A DNA stretch of 49,955 nucleotides from Candidatus Rifleibacteriota bacterium (GTDB lineage Bacteria; Muiribacteriota; Ozemobacteria; Ozemobacterales; Ozemobacteraceae): positions 1 to 49,955 of the forward strand of contig JAHISQ010000019.1 in the NCBI GenBank assembly GCA_018818125.1. Direction: 5' to 3'. How positions within the stretch are numbered: position 1 is the stretch's first letter; each line of letters starts with the position of its first letter. Under the pieces are notes generated by a model, which did not search any database, was not told where the DNA came from, and saw only the letters and a list, made by a program, of their open reading frames with translations. Below are positions 42,266 to 49,955 of this stretch, one piece after another. The position numbers and the translations under genes were made by a program.

Positions 42266-43486
42266 ATGAAACCAGAATTTGATTATCAGCATTTTATTGA
42301 CAACTCTATAGTTGTAGAAACCGTCGAACAGCTAGAAGATTTTTTGAAACGCGCTGCTGGCAGTGATATTATCGCTGTTGACGTTGAGTCAGCCGGCTTT
42401 TATAAGTATTATTCGCGGGTCAACCTTATTCAGGTAGCGACCAGAAGTGAAGCAGTAATTATCGACCCACAAAAGATCAGTGATTTTACCAGCTTTCAAA
42501 AATTTGCCAGCACCAGCAAATGTATGTGGGTTTTTCACGGTGGTGACTATGATATCTCGATGCTTGCCCGCAATCTTGGTATTTTTATTCCGCGCATGTT
42601 TGACACCCGCAAAGCGGCTGAATTCCTCGGCCAACGTGAACTGGGACTGCGCGCTCTCACCGAAAAATATCTTGGCTTTACACTTGACAAGCGCTTGCAA
42701 CGCTGTGACTGGTCGCGCCGACCTTTGACTGCCGCGATGAAAGAATATGGACTTCTTGACGCAGTTTGTCTGGTGCCAATCTTTGACTTCATGGTGAGAG
42801 AATTGGATGAGCTCGGTAGATTGGACTGGGCAATGCAGGAGTCTGATTACATAGCGCACGAAGCCAGAGAGGCCGTGTCGCCACAAAAGAATCCGTTTGC
42901 ATTCCGCATAAAGGGGTCTTCGCGACTGTCTCTACGTTCGCTGGCCGTGCTGCGATCTGTGTGGGAGTTGCGCGAAAAGATAGGCGAACGCCACGACCGT
43001 GCCACTTTTATGTTGCTCAGCAACCTGGCGCTGCTGGAAATCGCCAGGCAAATGCCGCGAACCGTATCAGGTCTCTCGGTAATCAAGCATATAGGCCGTG
43101 AGTTCCTCAATCGTTATGGAACTGAGCTTCAAACTGCGATAAGAGAAGGTCTGGAATCTGATTTGACAGACCTTGAGCCGCCGCCGAAGCCGCGCGAACA
43201 CCTTGAACTTCTCAACGCCTGGGAAGGCGAGCTTGCCAAGGCTCTGCGCGAGATTCGTGATAGTGTGGCCAACCGTATGCAGATTCCTGCTTCTGTCCTT
43301 GCACCTTCTCATGCTTTGTATGAGCTTGCCAGGGTCAGACCGGAAAGTATGGGGCTGCTCCTGCAGAGCGAATTATTGCATGACTGGCAGGCTAGACTCC
43401 TGGGTGATGATTTCCTGGCTGTTTTACAACAGGAACCCCCGCAAAAAATGCGAAAAAGCAGGCGCCGTCGACGACGCAAAATCTGA
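42266..43486 (+). CDS. RNase D-like 3'-5' exonuclease with HRDC domain(s)
   Basis: 406 aa. A DEDDy exonuclease domain at ~15-205: D39 and E41 (IIAVDVESAG), D96 (HGGDYDISML), Y161 and D165 (YGLLDAVCLV). All five catalytic residues are present. From ~210 to the end are two helical segments that resemble HRDC domains (LRSLAVLRSVWELREKIGER; the second from ~310). The tail is strongly basic (KMRKSRRRRRRKI) and could hold RNA. Expected role: 3' maturation or turnover of structured RNA such as tRNA precursors. An AGGGA lies a few bases before the ATG. The gap after the cyclase (115 nt) suggests its own promoter, but I saw no good one. Confidence 0.87.
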   Translation: MKPEFDYQHFIDNSIVVETVEQLEDFLKRAAGSDIIAVDVESAGFYKYYSRVNLIQVATRSEAVIIDPQKISDFTSFQKFASTSKCMWVFHGGDYDISMLARNLGIFIPRMFDTRKAAEFLGQRELGLRALTEKYLGFTLDKRLQRCDWSRRPLTAAMKEYGLLDAVCLVPIFDFMVRELDELGRLDWAMQESDYIAHEAREAVSPQKNPFAFRIKGSSRLSLRSLAVLRSVWELREKIGERHDRATFMLLSNLALLEIARQMPRTVSGLSVIKHIGREFLNRYGTELQTAIREGLESDLTDLEPPPKPREHLELLNAWEGELAKALREIRDSVANRMQIPASVLAPSHALYELARVRPESMGLLLQSELLHDWQARLLGDDFLAVLQQEPPQKMRKSRRRRRRKI

Positions 43487-43612
43487 CCCGACTGTGTTAC
43501 AAAAAAAATGCAGCAGTGCTGTGTGCTTTCTGTGGTGATAAATAGCCGCCGCAGTTGTCATGAAAAGTTTCTGCAGTCAGAAGTTACAAAACTCTTTTTT
43601 TTTGAGAATCTA

Positions 43613-43641
43613 TTGCGCATCGGTGTACCATTCCGTATAAT
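43613..43641 (+). promoter_or_regulatory. Strong sigma70-type promoter of the C25 peptidase gene
   Basis: TTGCGC, 17 nt, perfect TATAAT, ending 59 nt before the start codon. It is the cleanest promoter in the window. Confidence 0.75.
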
Positions 43642-43700
43642 CAAAATACTAAGCTTTCATCAGTATGAATAAGTATGATAAGTAACTAGGAGGAATGAGC

Positions 43701-45650
43701 TTGAAACGTATTACCAGTTTGTTTGTTGTTCTTTGTTTGCTCGGCTCTGGCGCCGCTTTTGCCGCTGGAGTGTCTGTAAGCACTTCGCGTGGTTATTCAA
43801 CCACTCTCACCATCGATTGTCCTAAAGTCGATTTGTCTGAAGCACAGGTTCTTGGTGCCAAAGCCTATTTGGTAACAGCCCCCGAATCTTCTCTTTCATC
43901 TGATAAAGATGCTCCAACTCTGCCAAGATACACCGCAATGGTAATGGTAGACCCGGCTAAACGCCCGACATTCCAGGTTAACAGCCTTGAATCTGAAATC
44001 ATCGAACTTGATGCTCGTGTAATGCCCAGCAAAGGCAACTTTACCCGCAACATCAGTATCGAAGATGTGCCATTTAATTTTGGCCCAGCTTACAGCGTAG
44101 ACGCATGGTATCCGGCTGACAAAGACCTCGTGAATATGGGCGAACCCTTCATTCTTCGCGATATCCGTGGTGTGAATCTGGTTGTAAATGCTGTTCAGTA
44201 TAACCCAATCCAGAACAAGCTCAGAATTCACAAGAAACTTCAGATTTCAGTCAGTTCTGACGACAAAGCTTCAAAAAACACTATCAAAAAATCTGGCCCA
44301 ATCAGCAAAGTTTTTGAACCGATCTACAAAAACACCTTTGTAAACTACAAAGAAGCTGCTCGCAGACTGCCCCGTCTCGACGAAAATGGCCGCCTGCTCA
44401 TTATCTGCTACGACGATTTCATGAATGCTATGAAACCTTTCGTAGATTGGAAAAAGAAAATCGGCATTTCTGTTAAACTCGTTCCTTTCAGCGAAGTTGG
44501 CAAAACCAACACTGATGTAGCTGCTTTCATCAAAGACGAATTTGCCCAGGAAGGCCTCACTCATGTAATGCTGGTTGGCGATGCCGAACAGATCCCGACC
44601 AACAAAGGCGTAAAAGAACGCGCTGACTCTGACCCCTGCTATGTTAAAATCGCCGGTGACGACCACGTTCCGGATGCAATCATCAGCCGCCTGTCAGCTA
44701 CCACTGAAAAAGAAGTAGCTTATCAGGTTGCTAAATTCGTAAACTACGAACGTTTCCCGACTGAAGACAAAGCCTGGTATACCAGAGGTTTCGGTATTGG
44801 CTCTAACGAAGGTAACCCCACTGATAAGGCTTATATCGAAGAAATTCGCGTAGCCCTTCTTGGTAAAATGTTCAAAGAAATTGGCACTGCCTATGACCCA
44901 GGTGCAACTGCCGCTATGGTAACTGCCGCTGTTAACAAGGGCATCAGCCTGATCAATTATCTTGGCCATGGCTCCGGCACCAGCTGGGGAACTACCAGAT
45001 TCAGCAACACTGAAGCTGGCAAACTCAGCAATGGCTGGATGATGCCAATCATCTGGGATGTTGCTTGTGTAAACGGTCGTTTCGTTAACTTCGCAGGTTT
45101 CGGCGAAGCCTGGATGCGCTCTGGTAACATCGAAGCTCCCGCTGGTGCTGTTTCTTATGCTGGCGCAACCACTAACATGGAATGGGTTCCCCCGATCCAC
45201 GTTCAGGCTGAATTCAACAAGAACAACATTGCTAACGAGCTTTACAAAACTACCGGTGGTATTTTCTTCAACGGTATCATGAAGGGTCTCGAACTCTATA
45301 CTGCTGAACCAAATAAATCAGGCGTTATGATGCTTGAGCAGTGGAACCTCTTTGGTGATGGTACTACTCTGGTTCGCTTCAAGACCCCCATCACTGTTAA
45401 AGCTGAAAACAGAGCTACCCGCAATGGCGATGCAGTAACTGTAAAAGTTAACGTTGTAGACGAAGCAGGCAAGGCTGTAAGCAATGCTCGCGTAACCGTA
45501 TACAATGAAGGCGTAGAAATCATTCGCACAGCTACCACCAACGACGAAGGTGAAGCAGTTGTAACCATGCCCGGCGAAATGACTGCCGGTTATGTAACTG
45601 TTATTCACTCAGACATCGTTCCGGTTGTAGACGCACCGATCGTTTTCTAA
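43701..45650 (+). CDS. Secreted gingipain-family (C25) cysteine peptidase
   Basis: 649 aa from the TTG at 43701. AGGAGG lies 7 nt upstream of this TTG but only 1 nt upstream of the ATG at 43695, so TTG is the better start. Signal peptide KRITSLFVVLCLLGSGAAFA. A propeptide-like beta region follows (~20-215), then the peptidase (~220-560) with LLIICYDDFMNAMKPFVDWK, HVMLVGDAEQIPT, the catalytic H423 (INYLGHGSGTSWG) and C456 (WDVACVNGRF). The C-terminal ~80 residues are an Ig-like domain (ITVKAENRATRNGDAVTVKV). Codons look unusually uniform (AAA, GAA, GCT, AAC, CGT dominate), pointing to high expression. It has its own promoter and terminator. The typical type IX secretion C-terminal domain is not evident. 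Substrate unknown. Confidence 0.88.
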   Translation: MKRITSLFVVLCLLGSGAAFAAGVSVSTSRGYSTTLTIDCPKVDLSEAQVLGAKAYLVTAPESSLSSDKDAPTLPRYTAMVMVDPAKRPTFQVNSLESEIIELDARVMPSKGNFTRNISIEDVPFNFGPAYSVDAWYPADKDLVNMGEPFILRDIRGVNLVVNAVQYNPIQNKLRIHKKLQISVSSDDKASKNTIKKSGPISKVFEPIYKNTFVNYKEAARRLPRLDENGRLLIICYDDFMNAMKPFVDWKKKIGISVKLVPFSEVGKTNTDVAAFIKDEFAQEGLTHVMLVGDAEQIPTNKGVKERADSDPCYVKIAGDDHVPDAIISRLSATTEKEVAYQVAKFVNYERFPTEDKAWYTRGFGIGSNEGNPTDKAYIEEIRVALLGKMFKEIGTAYDPGATAAMVTAAVNKGISLINYLGHGSGTSWGTTRFSNTEAGKLSNGWMMPIIWDVACVNGRFVNFAGFGEAWMRSGNIEAPAGAVSYAGATTNMEWVPPIHVQAEFNKNNIANELYKTTGGIFFNGIMKGLELYTAEPNKSGVMMLEQWNLFGDGTTLVRFKTPITVKAENRATRNGDAVTVKVNVVDEAGKAVSNARVTVYNEGVEIIRTATTNDEGEAVVTMPGEMTAGYVTVIHSDIVPVVDAPIVF

Positions 45651-45672
45651 TCCGATCCGCGCAATAAAAAAT

Positions 45673-45700
45673 CCGGCCACTTAGGTGGCCGGTTTTTTTT
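45673..45700 (+). terminator. Rho-independent terminator of the C25 peptidase gene
   Basis: CCGGCCAC, loop TTAG, GTGGCCGG, then eight T, with six A before the stem. A perfect 8-bp GC-rich stem, 22 nt after the stop. A weaker GAGAG/CTCTC stem with T6 lies further on at about 45749-45770 and may back it up. Confidence 0.95.
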
Positions 45701-45781
45701 ATGTCTGGTAAATCTTTATTTTTTTGGGGCAAATGCTTTTTGCTGTGAGAGGGGAGACTCTCTTTTTTGAGCCGAAGTTGG

Positions 45782-46285
45782 CTAGATCAGACCGTGGAGC
45801 AGAATTATACGCAAGATCAGGTTCGCGACCATGCCGGCAGCCAGATCGTCAGCCACGATACCGGTGCCGCCGCGGAAAGTCTGAAAAAGGTTGATCGGGA
45901 ACGGCTTTAAAACATCTAGCAGGCGAAATAGAATGAAACCGGCCAGGATGGCGCCGAAACTGGTGTCCCAGATGAAAAGCAGGGTGGCCCACATGCCAAC
46001 AGCTTCGTCGATAACAATTTCTTCGGGATCTATGCTGCGGTCTATTTTTTCGATGCGCTCAGAAATTCCTATGGCAACTAGTGTAAAGGTGAAAAACAGG
46101 CCAATTTGAGGCCAGGCACCAAGATTTCTGGTTGCCAGAAAAAGTGCGATGCCTGGCAGGCTGCCAAGCGTGCCAGGTGCCTTTTTTATATAGCCGAGCC
46201 CGCAGCATGAACCAATAAGTTTTATGCTGCCAATACTAGCCGAGCTGCTAGTCCAGGAAGTGCCAATTTGCTTTGAAGTAGTCAT
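45782..46285 (-). CDS. pgpA: PgpA, phosphatidylglycerophosphatase A
   Basis: 167 aa. GLGYIKKAPGTLGSLPGIAL, then DPEEIVIDEAVGMWATLLFI, then GFILFRLLDVLKPFPINLFQ and GGTGIVADDLAAGMVANL are the diagnostic motifs of PgpA. Several membrane helices. It removes phosphate from phosphatidylglycerol-phosphate made by PgsA, which is encoded just upstream. The ATG lies inside pgsA (38-nt overlap) without a clear RBS. The ~20 residues before the conserved core are Ser-rich and the true start could be slightly later. Consecutive enzymes of phosphatidylglycerol synthesis are thus translationally coupled. Confidence 0.93.
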   Translation of the reverse strand: MTTSKQIGTSWTSSSASIGSIKLIGSCCGLGYIKKAPGTLGSLPGIALFLATRNLGAWPQIGLFFTFTLVAIGISERIEKIDRSIDPEEIVIDEAVGMWATLLFIWDTSFGAILAGFILFRLLDVLKPFPINLFQTFRGGTGIVADDLAAGMVANLILRIILLHGLI

Positions 46286-46856
46286 AGCCAGAATAAACCG
46301 TAGTAATTGCTGCGATAATCATGAGAACCTGAATTGTCACAGCATAAAATTGCATCAGTTGGCCAAGCCATATTTGATGCGAGTAAGAGAGAAAAAATAT
46401 TCTGATGCTCAAAAAGCATAAAGTCGTAATGATAGCCGTGAGCTGCGTAGCGGTTTTTAATTTTCCGGCTCCGCTGGCTTCAATTACCTGACCACGTTCG
46501 GCGCAAATCAGCCTGAGGCCAGTCACTGCAAATTCCCGCGCAATAATAATAATCGCAACCCATGCAGCAGTGTGAGTAATTTCGCGATATTCAACCATTG
46601 CTATCAGAGCCGTTGAAACAAGCAGCTTGTCGGCAATAGGATCCATGAACCTGCCAAAAGTAGTTACCTGTTGATAGCGTCTGGCCAGGTAACCGTCGTA
46701 ATAATCGGTAATAGCTGCAAGAATGAATATTAAAGTAGCTATTGCTTTGCCCCAGTCATTTTCAAGACTGGCGCCTGGTGCCTTGTAAAAGAAGGCAAGC
46801 ATAAAGAATGGAATCGCCACGACTCGAGTCAGAGTGAGCTTGGTCGCCAGATTCAT
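46248..46856 (-). CDS. pgsA: PgsA, CDP-diacylglycerol-glycerol-3-phosphate phosphatidyltransferase
   Basis: 202 aa with about six membrane helices. The CDP-alcohol phosphotransferase signature is complete: DYYDGYLARRYQQVTTFGRF followed by MDPIADK (DG..AR, G...D...D). MNLATKLTLTRVVAIPFFML at the start and IIIAREFAVTGLRLICAERG are typical of PgsA rather than of other CDP-alcohol transferases. It makes phosphatidylglycerol-phosphate at the inner membrane. It overlaps rimO by 4 nt (ATGA) and pgpA by 38 nt. Confidence 0.95.
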   Translation of the reverse strand: MNLATKLTLTRVVAIPFFMLAFFYKAPGASLENDWGKAIATLIFILAAITDYYDGYLARRYQQVTTFGRFMDPIADKLLVSTALIAMVEYREITHTAAWVAIIIIAREFAVTGLRLICAERGQVIEASGAGKLKTATQLTAIITTLCFLSIRIFFLSYSHQIWLGQLMQFYAVTIQVLMIIAAITTVYSGYDYFKANWHFLD

Positions 46857-48145
46857 TTCGTCAGCTCCGCAGTAAAGTCATAAGAGTCGGCTCTGGTAAT
46901 GCAAACTTTCACCAGATCACCAGGTTTGAGACAGGTTTTTCCCATGATTGTCGTTGTGTTGTCGACTTCATAAGCATCGGCGGCAGTTCGTGCCAGCACT
47001 CTGTCTTCCAGGACTTCGTCAACAATTGCTTCAACAGTGCGGCCAACCAGTCGCTGGTTGCGCTCACCGATAATCAGTTGTTGCAGCGTCATTAATTGAT
47101 CTAATCTGGTCTGTCGGGTTGTCTCTCTGGTCTGCGGGGTGAGCAGCGCTGCCGGTGTGCCTTCTTCATTAGAGTAAGCAAAGGCGCCGACACGATCTAG
47201 TGGATATTCTTCGATAAAATTAATAAGTTTTTCGAAATCGCGTTTTTGCTCGCCAGGAAAGCCAACGATAAAAGTTGTGCGAATGCTGCCATCGGGAAAT
47301 TGACGGCGGATATGCTTGATCAGTTCTATGATGTGATCTGGTTCAGTGTGTCGGTTCATGAGTTGAAGCATGCGTCTTGAGATATGCTGAAATGGTATGT
47401 CGAAGTAGGGGAGTACTTTTTTAATGCTATAAAGCTCGTCGAGCAGATTCGTGGTGAGACCTCTAGGGTGCATGTAGTGGAGCCTCAGCCATTTCACCCC
47501 GTTGATTTCGGCAAGTTTTCTCACGAGTTCGACTAATGAACACTCGCCAACGGTATCGGTGCCGTATCTGGTTATATCTTGAGCGACAATCGATAATTCT
47601 CGAGCGCCGGAGGCAATAAGTTTCTGGGCATCTGCCAGAATTTCCGCCTGCGATCTTGAATGAAAATCTCCTCGGATGCTGGGAATTGCGCAATAGGAGC
47701 AGCGATTGCTGCAGCCTTCGGCAATTTTAAGTATGCCAATATGAGGTGGGGTGAAAAATCGCCAACTTTGGTTGTAGTCAGGAGTAAGTTTTTTTGCGTG
47801 GTCAAGGCTTATTAGAGAATTGAGTTCGTCATCGCTTAAAAACTCATACAAAAAGTCTATCTCGGGAATCTCGCTCTGTATCTCTTTTCTATATCTTTTT
47901 ACCAGGCATCCAAACACGCAGACCTTTGTGTCTGGCTTTTTATCTCTGATTGCAAGGTTCTGCATTATCGTGGTCAGCGATTCTTCTTTGGCGTCACTGA
48001 TAAATCCGCATGTATTAATCATTATCAGGTCGGCAGCATCAGGTGTCTTAGCCCACTTCCAGCCGCCAGCTGCAAGTCGATTGGCTATGCGCTCTGAATC
48101 TGCGGTATTTTTAGTGCATCCAAGCGAAATCAGGTGAAATTTCAT
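46853..48145 (-). CDS. rimO: RimO, ribosomal protein S12 methylthiotransferase
   Basis: 430 aa. N-terminal UPF0004 domain with cluster cysteines C10, C46 and C80 (HLISLGCTKNTADSE; INTCGFISDAKEES), radical SAM cysteines C145, C149 and C152 (GCSNRCSYCAIPSIRG) and a C-terminal TRAM domain (~365-430). The SLGC-KN-D and the PSIRG motif place it with RimO rather than MiaB or MtaB. It methylthiolates Asp in S12. The rimO-pgsA-pgpA order with rimO first is seen in many bacteria (rimO-pgsA). The ATG at 48145 has no Shine-Dalgarno and lies right behind a promoter. Confidence 0.94.
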   Translation of the reverse strand: MKFHLISLGCTKNTADSERIANRLAAGGWKWAKTPDAADLIMINTCGFISDAKEESLTTIMQNLAIRDKKPDTKVCVFGCLVKRYRKEIQSEIPEIDFLYEFLSDDELNSLISLDHAKKLTPDYNQSWRFFTPPHIGILKIAEGCSNRCSYCAIPSIRGDFHSRSQAEILADAQKLIASGARELSIVAQDITRYGTDTVGECSLVELVRKLAEINGVKWLRLHYMHPRGLTTNLLDELYSIKKVLPYFDIPFQHISRRMLQLMNRHTEPDHIIELIKHIRRQFPDGSIRTTFIVGFPGEQKRDFEKLINFIEEYPLDRVGAFAYSNEEGTPAALLTPQTRETTRQTRLDQLMTLQQLIIGERNQRLVGRTVEAIVDEVLEDRVLARTAADAYEVDNTTTIMGKTCLKPGDLVKVCITRADSYDFTAELTK

Positions 48146-48151
48146 AGTGAT

Positions 48152-48180
48152 AGAATACCCTCACACAGCACAAAAGGCAA
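48152..48180 (-). promoter_or_regulatory. Promoter of rimO, probably giving a leaderless mRNA
   Basis: On the minus strand TTGCCT, 17 nt, TATTCT, then six bases, then the ATG at 48145. The expected transcription start falls on or next to the A of the ATG. No RBS is present. Confidence 0.5.
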
Positions 48181-48394
48181 GTATTCTGCATGGTAACATG
48201 ACAAAAAATATGAAGTTTGAGCAGTCTGGAAATCTTTAACGCTTCACTTTTATTATCATTTATTTGATTGCGTTGCCGCTTTATTGTTCGGCAGTGTTCT
48301 GGCGTTGTAATGTCTTTTGAGATGAAAGCAAAAGAAAACCCGGGGTTGTGCCGAAAATGTTTGCGCAGAAGTATAATTTGGGAGGGAGTCGTAT

Positions 48395-49720
48395 ATGACA
48401 AATTCAATCACCAGTGGAGCTGAAAAAACGAGGGTATGGCTGGTTGTCGGTCTGACGCTTGCTGCTGTTGCGCTGATACCGCATCAATTGTCAGCCTTGG
48501 GATTGAGTGAGAATAAGTCTGCATTGCCCTTTTCGGATGATGCTTTGGTGTGTGAAGTCCCGGTGAATGAGGGCGCTGAGATATATGGACTTCGCCAGAT
48601 GGCTGAAGCTGTGCATGGCTATCGCCGTGGTAAGGCCAGCAACAAAGAAACCGGCAGGCAGATTTCTTTTATTATTGCGGGAGAAGTCGGTAGTCCTGGT
48701 GAGTATGAGCTGCGCTCGCCGGTAAATTTGCTTGCAGCTGTTCTCTCTGCCGGAGGCCCATCTGAAGATGGCAGTATGAGGCGAGTAGAAGTTTATCAGG
48801 CTGGTTCTCTTCTCGGAGAATTTGATCTATACAGTTTTTTGACCGAAGGCCGAATTGCCGATGATTTCGTTTTTAATGGTGGCGAGCAGATCGTGGTTTT
48901 GCCGCATGGTCCACGAATAAGCGTAACGGGCGGTGTTGCCAGGTCGGCGCTATTTGAACTTAAGCCTGAAGAAATGAGGCTTGACAGGGCGTTGGCGTTA
49001 GCTGGTATGCCTGAGGACGCTGGGGTTTATCGTGTTGAGGTTGTCAGGGTAGATGGTTCAAAGCGATATACTGTCTATTCCTTTGATTATCAGCGTGGCA
49101 GGGCAATTGTGCCGTATCGGCTTGAGTCGGGAGATCAGATTCATGTGCTGAAATGCGAAAAATTGCTTCAAGCTAGGGTTTATGCACAGCTACCGGGGCA
49201 GTTGCGGCAGGCGCTCGGCTATAGGTTGGATTTGAGAATTACTGACCTGTTGAGGGAACTGGATCCACTGCCAGGAAATGTTTCGCTAAGCTACGCAGAA
49301 ATTCTACGAGAAGGCCGGCCGGATAAAAAATACGAAGTTATCAGTATTTCGATAGATGTGTTGCTGCGTCAGATTGCGGCGGGAGATTTCTCCAATGATC
49401 TGATTATACGCCCCGGCGATCTTTTAATGTTGTTTGATCGAGAATTTCTAGAGAAAAAACCGGTGGTTGGGCTCGAAATTAAGGGGCAGCCATTGGTGTT
49501 TGTTAATTTTAAACCTGGCATGAAGATATGGGACCTGCTTAAGGAGGGGCGTGTTAAGCTGTCTCGTAAGCGAACGAAATCTACTGTTTACCGTCGCCAG
49601 TTGAACGGGTCGCAATTAGACGTAGTAAGTCTTGGCGTCGATGTGGGAGCTGCACAGCGTAAAAATGAACGACACAACATAGAGCTGCAGCCGTTCGACA
49701 CTCTGCAGATTCAACCTTGA
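48395..49720 (+). CDS. SLBB-repeat envelope protein
   Basis: 441 aa. The N-terminus has a hydrophobic segment (VWLVVGLTLAAVALIPHQLS, ~14-34) that may be a signal or anchor. At ~88-180 is a clear SLBB module (ISFIIAGEVGSPGEYELRSP, then VNLLAAVLSAGGPSEDGSMR and a RVEVYQAG strand). Three more segments (~185-265, ~270-350, ~355-441) follow the same pattern more loosely (VTGGVARSALFELKPEEMRL; ARVYAQLPGQLRQALGYRLD; LEIKGQPLVFVNFKPGMKIW). SLBB repeats occur in polysaccharide export outer-membrane proteins, but the Poly_export domain and the conserved C-terminal amphipathic helix of Wza are not visible. GGGAGGG stands 8 nt upstream. The gene is alone on its strand; I saw no capsule genes nearby. Function is open. 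Confidence 0.7.
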   Translation: MTNSITSGAEKTRVWLVVGLTLAAVALIPHQLSALGLSENKSALPFSDDALVCEVPVNEGAEIYGLRQMAEAVHGYRRGKASNKETGRQISFIIAGEVGSPGEYELRSPVNLLAAVLSAGGPSEDGSMRRVEVYQAGSLLGEFDLYSFLTEGRIADDFVFNGGEQIVVLPHGPRISVTGGVARSALFELKPEEMRLDRALALAGMPEDAGVYRVEVVRVDGSKRYTVYSFDYQRGRAIVPYRLESGDQIHVLKCEKLLQARVYAQLPGQLRQALGYRLDLRITDLLRELDPLPGNVSLSYAEILREGRPDKKYEVISISIDVLLRQIAAGDFSNDLIIRPGDLLMLFDREFLEKKPVVGLEIKGQPLVFVNFKPGMKIWDLLKEGRVKLSRKRTKSTVYRRQLNGSQLDVVSLGVDVGAAQRKNERHNIELQPFDTLQIQP

Positions 49721-49729
49721 ATTATTCTG

Positions 49730-49955
49730 TCAGCGAGCCATGATGTTTTTGAGGGTCTGCTGTATTTTGCTCAGACTTGGAGAAACAGCGGCCATGTCTC
49801 CACCCTGGCTTGGTAGAACAATACCAAGTCTTGCGGCTTCAGCCTGACGCTGAGCATGATTCTGTTGCATTTTGCTTAGAGCCTCTGAAAATAACGGGGT
49901 CTCAAACTGACTTTGCGAAGAGGCTGCTACAACAGGTTTATTTGCAGCTTCGGGG
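49730..49955 (-). CDS. C-terminal end of an unknown protein (cut by the right edge)
   Basis: About 74 residues before the TGA at 49730-49732, open to the edge on the minus strand. The fragment (ending SPSLSKIQQTLKNIMAR) is rich in Gln, Ala and Ser, helical, with no cysteines or membrane segment. It converges on the SLBB gene with only 9 nt between the stops and no terminator in between. The family cannot be recognised from the tail alone. Confidence 0.55.
   Translation of the reverse strand, partial: PEAANKPVVAASSQSQFETPLFSEALSKMQQNHAQRQAEAARLGIVLPSQGGDMAAVSPSLSKIQQTLKNIMAR

Overview
This window comes from a diderm (Gram-negative-type), flagellated bacterium of an uncertain, probably little-cultured lineage. 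The outer membrane is implied by a lipoprotein with a lipobox, a beta-barrel protein ending in Phe, and periplasmic FecR, TPR and M23 proteins. The flagellar operon has the fla/che layout known from Firmicutes, spirochaetes and Thermotogae (fliK-flgD-flgE-flbD-fliL-fliM-fliY-cheY-fliOPQR-flhB-flhA-flhG-flhF). Together with the long periplasmic proteins, the DUF4912/GH57 pair and the C25 peptidase, the set would fit Candidatus Riflebacteria or a similar phylum. That assignment is inference, not proof.

Layout. (1) 1-18404, minus strand: one long, tightly packed flagellar operon read from fliK down to flhF, with flhF cut by the window edge. It covers hook assembly (FliK, FlgD, FlgE), the switch (FliM, FliY, FliL), CheY, the export gate (FliO/P/Q/R, FlhB, FlhA) and placement control (FlhG, FlhF). 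Between flhA and flhG lies an unnamed 279-aa gene that I read as a P-loop-less FlhG paralogue. It carries the DQAxxLR activator motif that the adjacent real FlhG lacks. (2) 18420-18785: palindromic, repeat-rich intergenic DNA. (3) 18786-27220, plus strand: an M23 peptidase, a 0.9-kb intergenic stretch with dispersed hairpin repeats, then a FecR-domain protein, an outer-membrane barrel and a lipoprotein, closed by a strong terminator. The lipoprotein is interrupted by a frameshift at a G6 tract. (4) 27829-32689, plus: an unusual three-gene set made of a Cache-HAMP sensor without output domain, an ATP/ADP-translocase-like MFS protein fused to HEAT repeats, and a PhnD-like binding protein. (5) 32890-43486, plus: a TIM-barrel protein, a TPR protein, a 36-aa membrane peptide, an AT-hook/DUF4912 protein, a GH57 alpha-glucan enzyme, a CHASE2 adenylate/guanylate cyclase and an RNase D-like exonuclease. 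(6) 43701-45650, plus: a secreted gingipain-family (C25) peptidase with its own sigma70-type promoter, good RBS and terminator. (7) 45782-48145, minus: rimO-pgsA-pgpA, overlapping. (8) 48395-49720, plus: an SLBB-repeat protein, convergent with a gene cut by the right edge.

The most interesting points are the apparently split FlhG function, the Cache-HAMP / MFS-HEAT / PhnD set, the Met-Gly-Gln repeat inside FliY, the AT-hook-rich DUF4912 protein next to GH57, and the G-tract frameshift in the lipoprotein. Functions are assigned by reading motifs and comparing with remembered families. No database search was possible.
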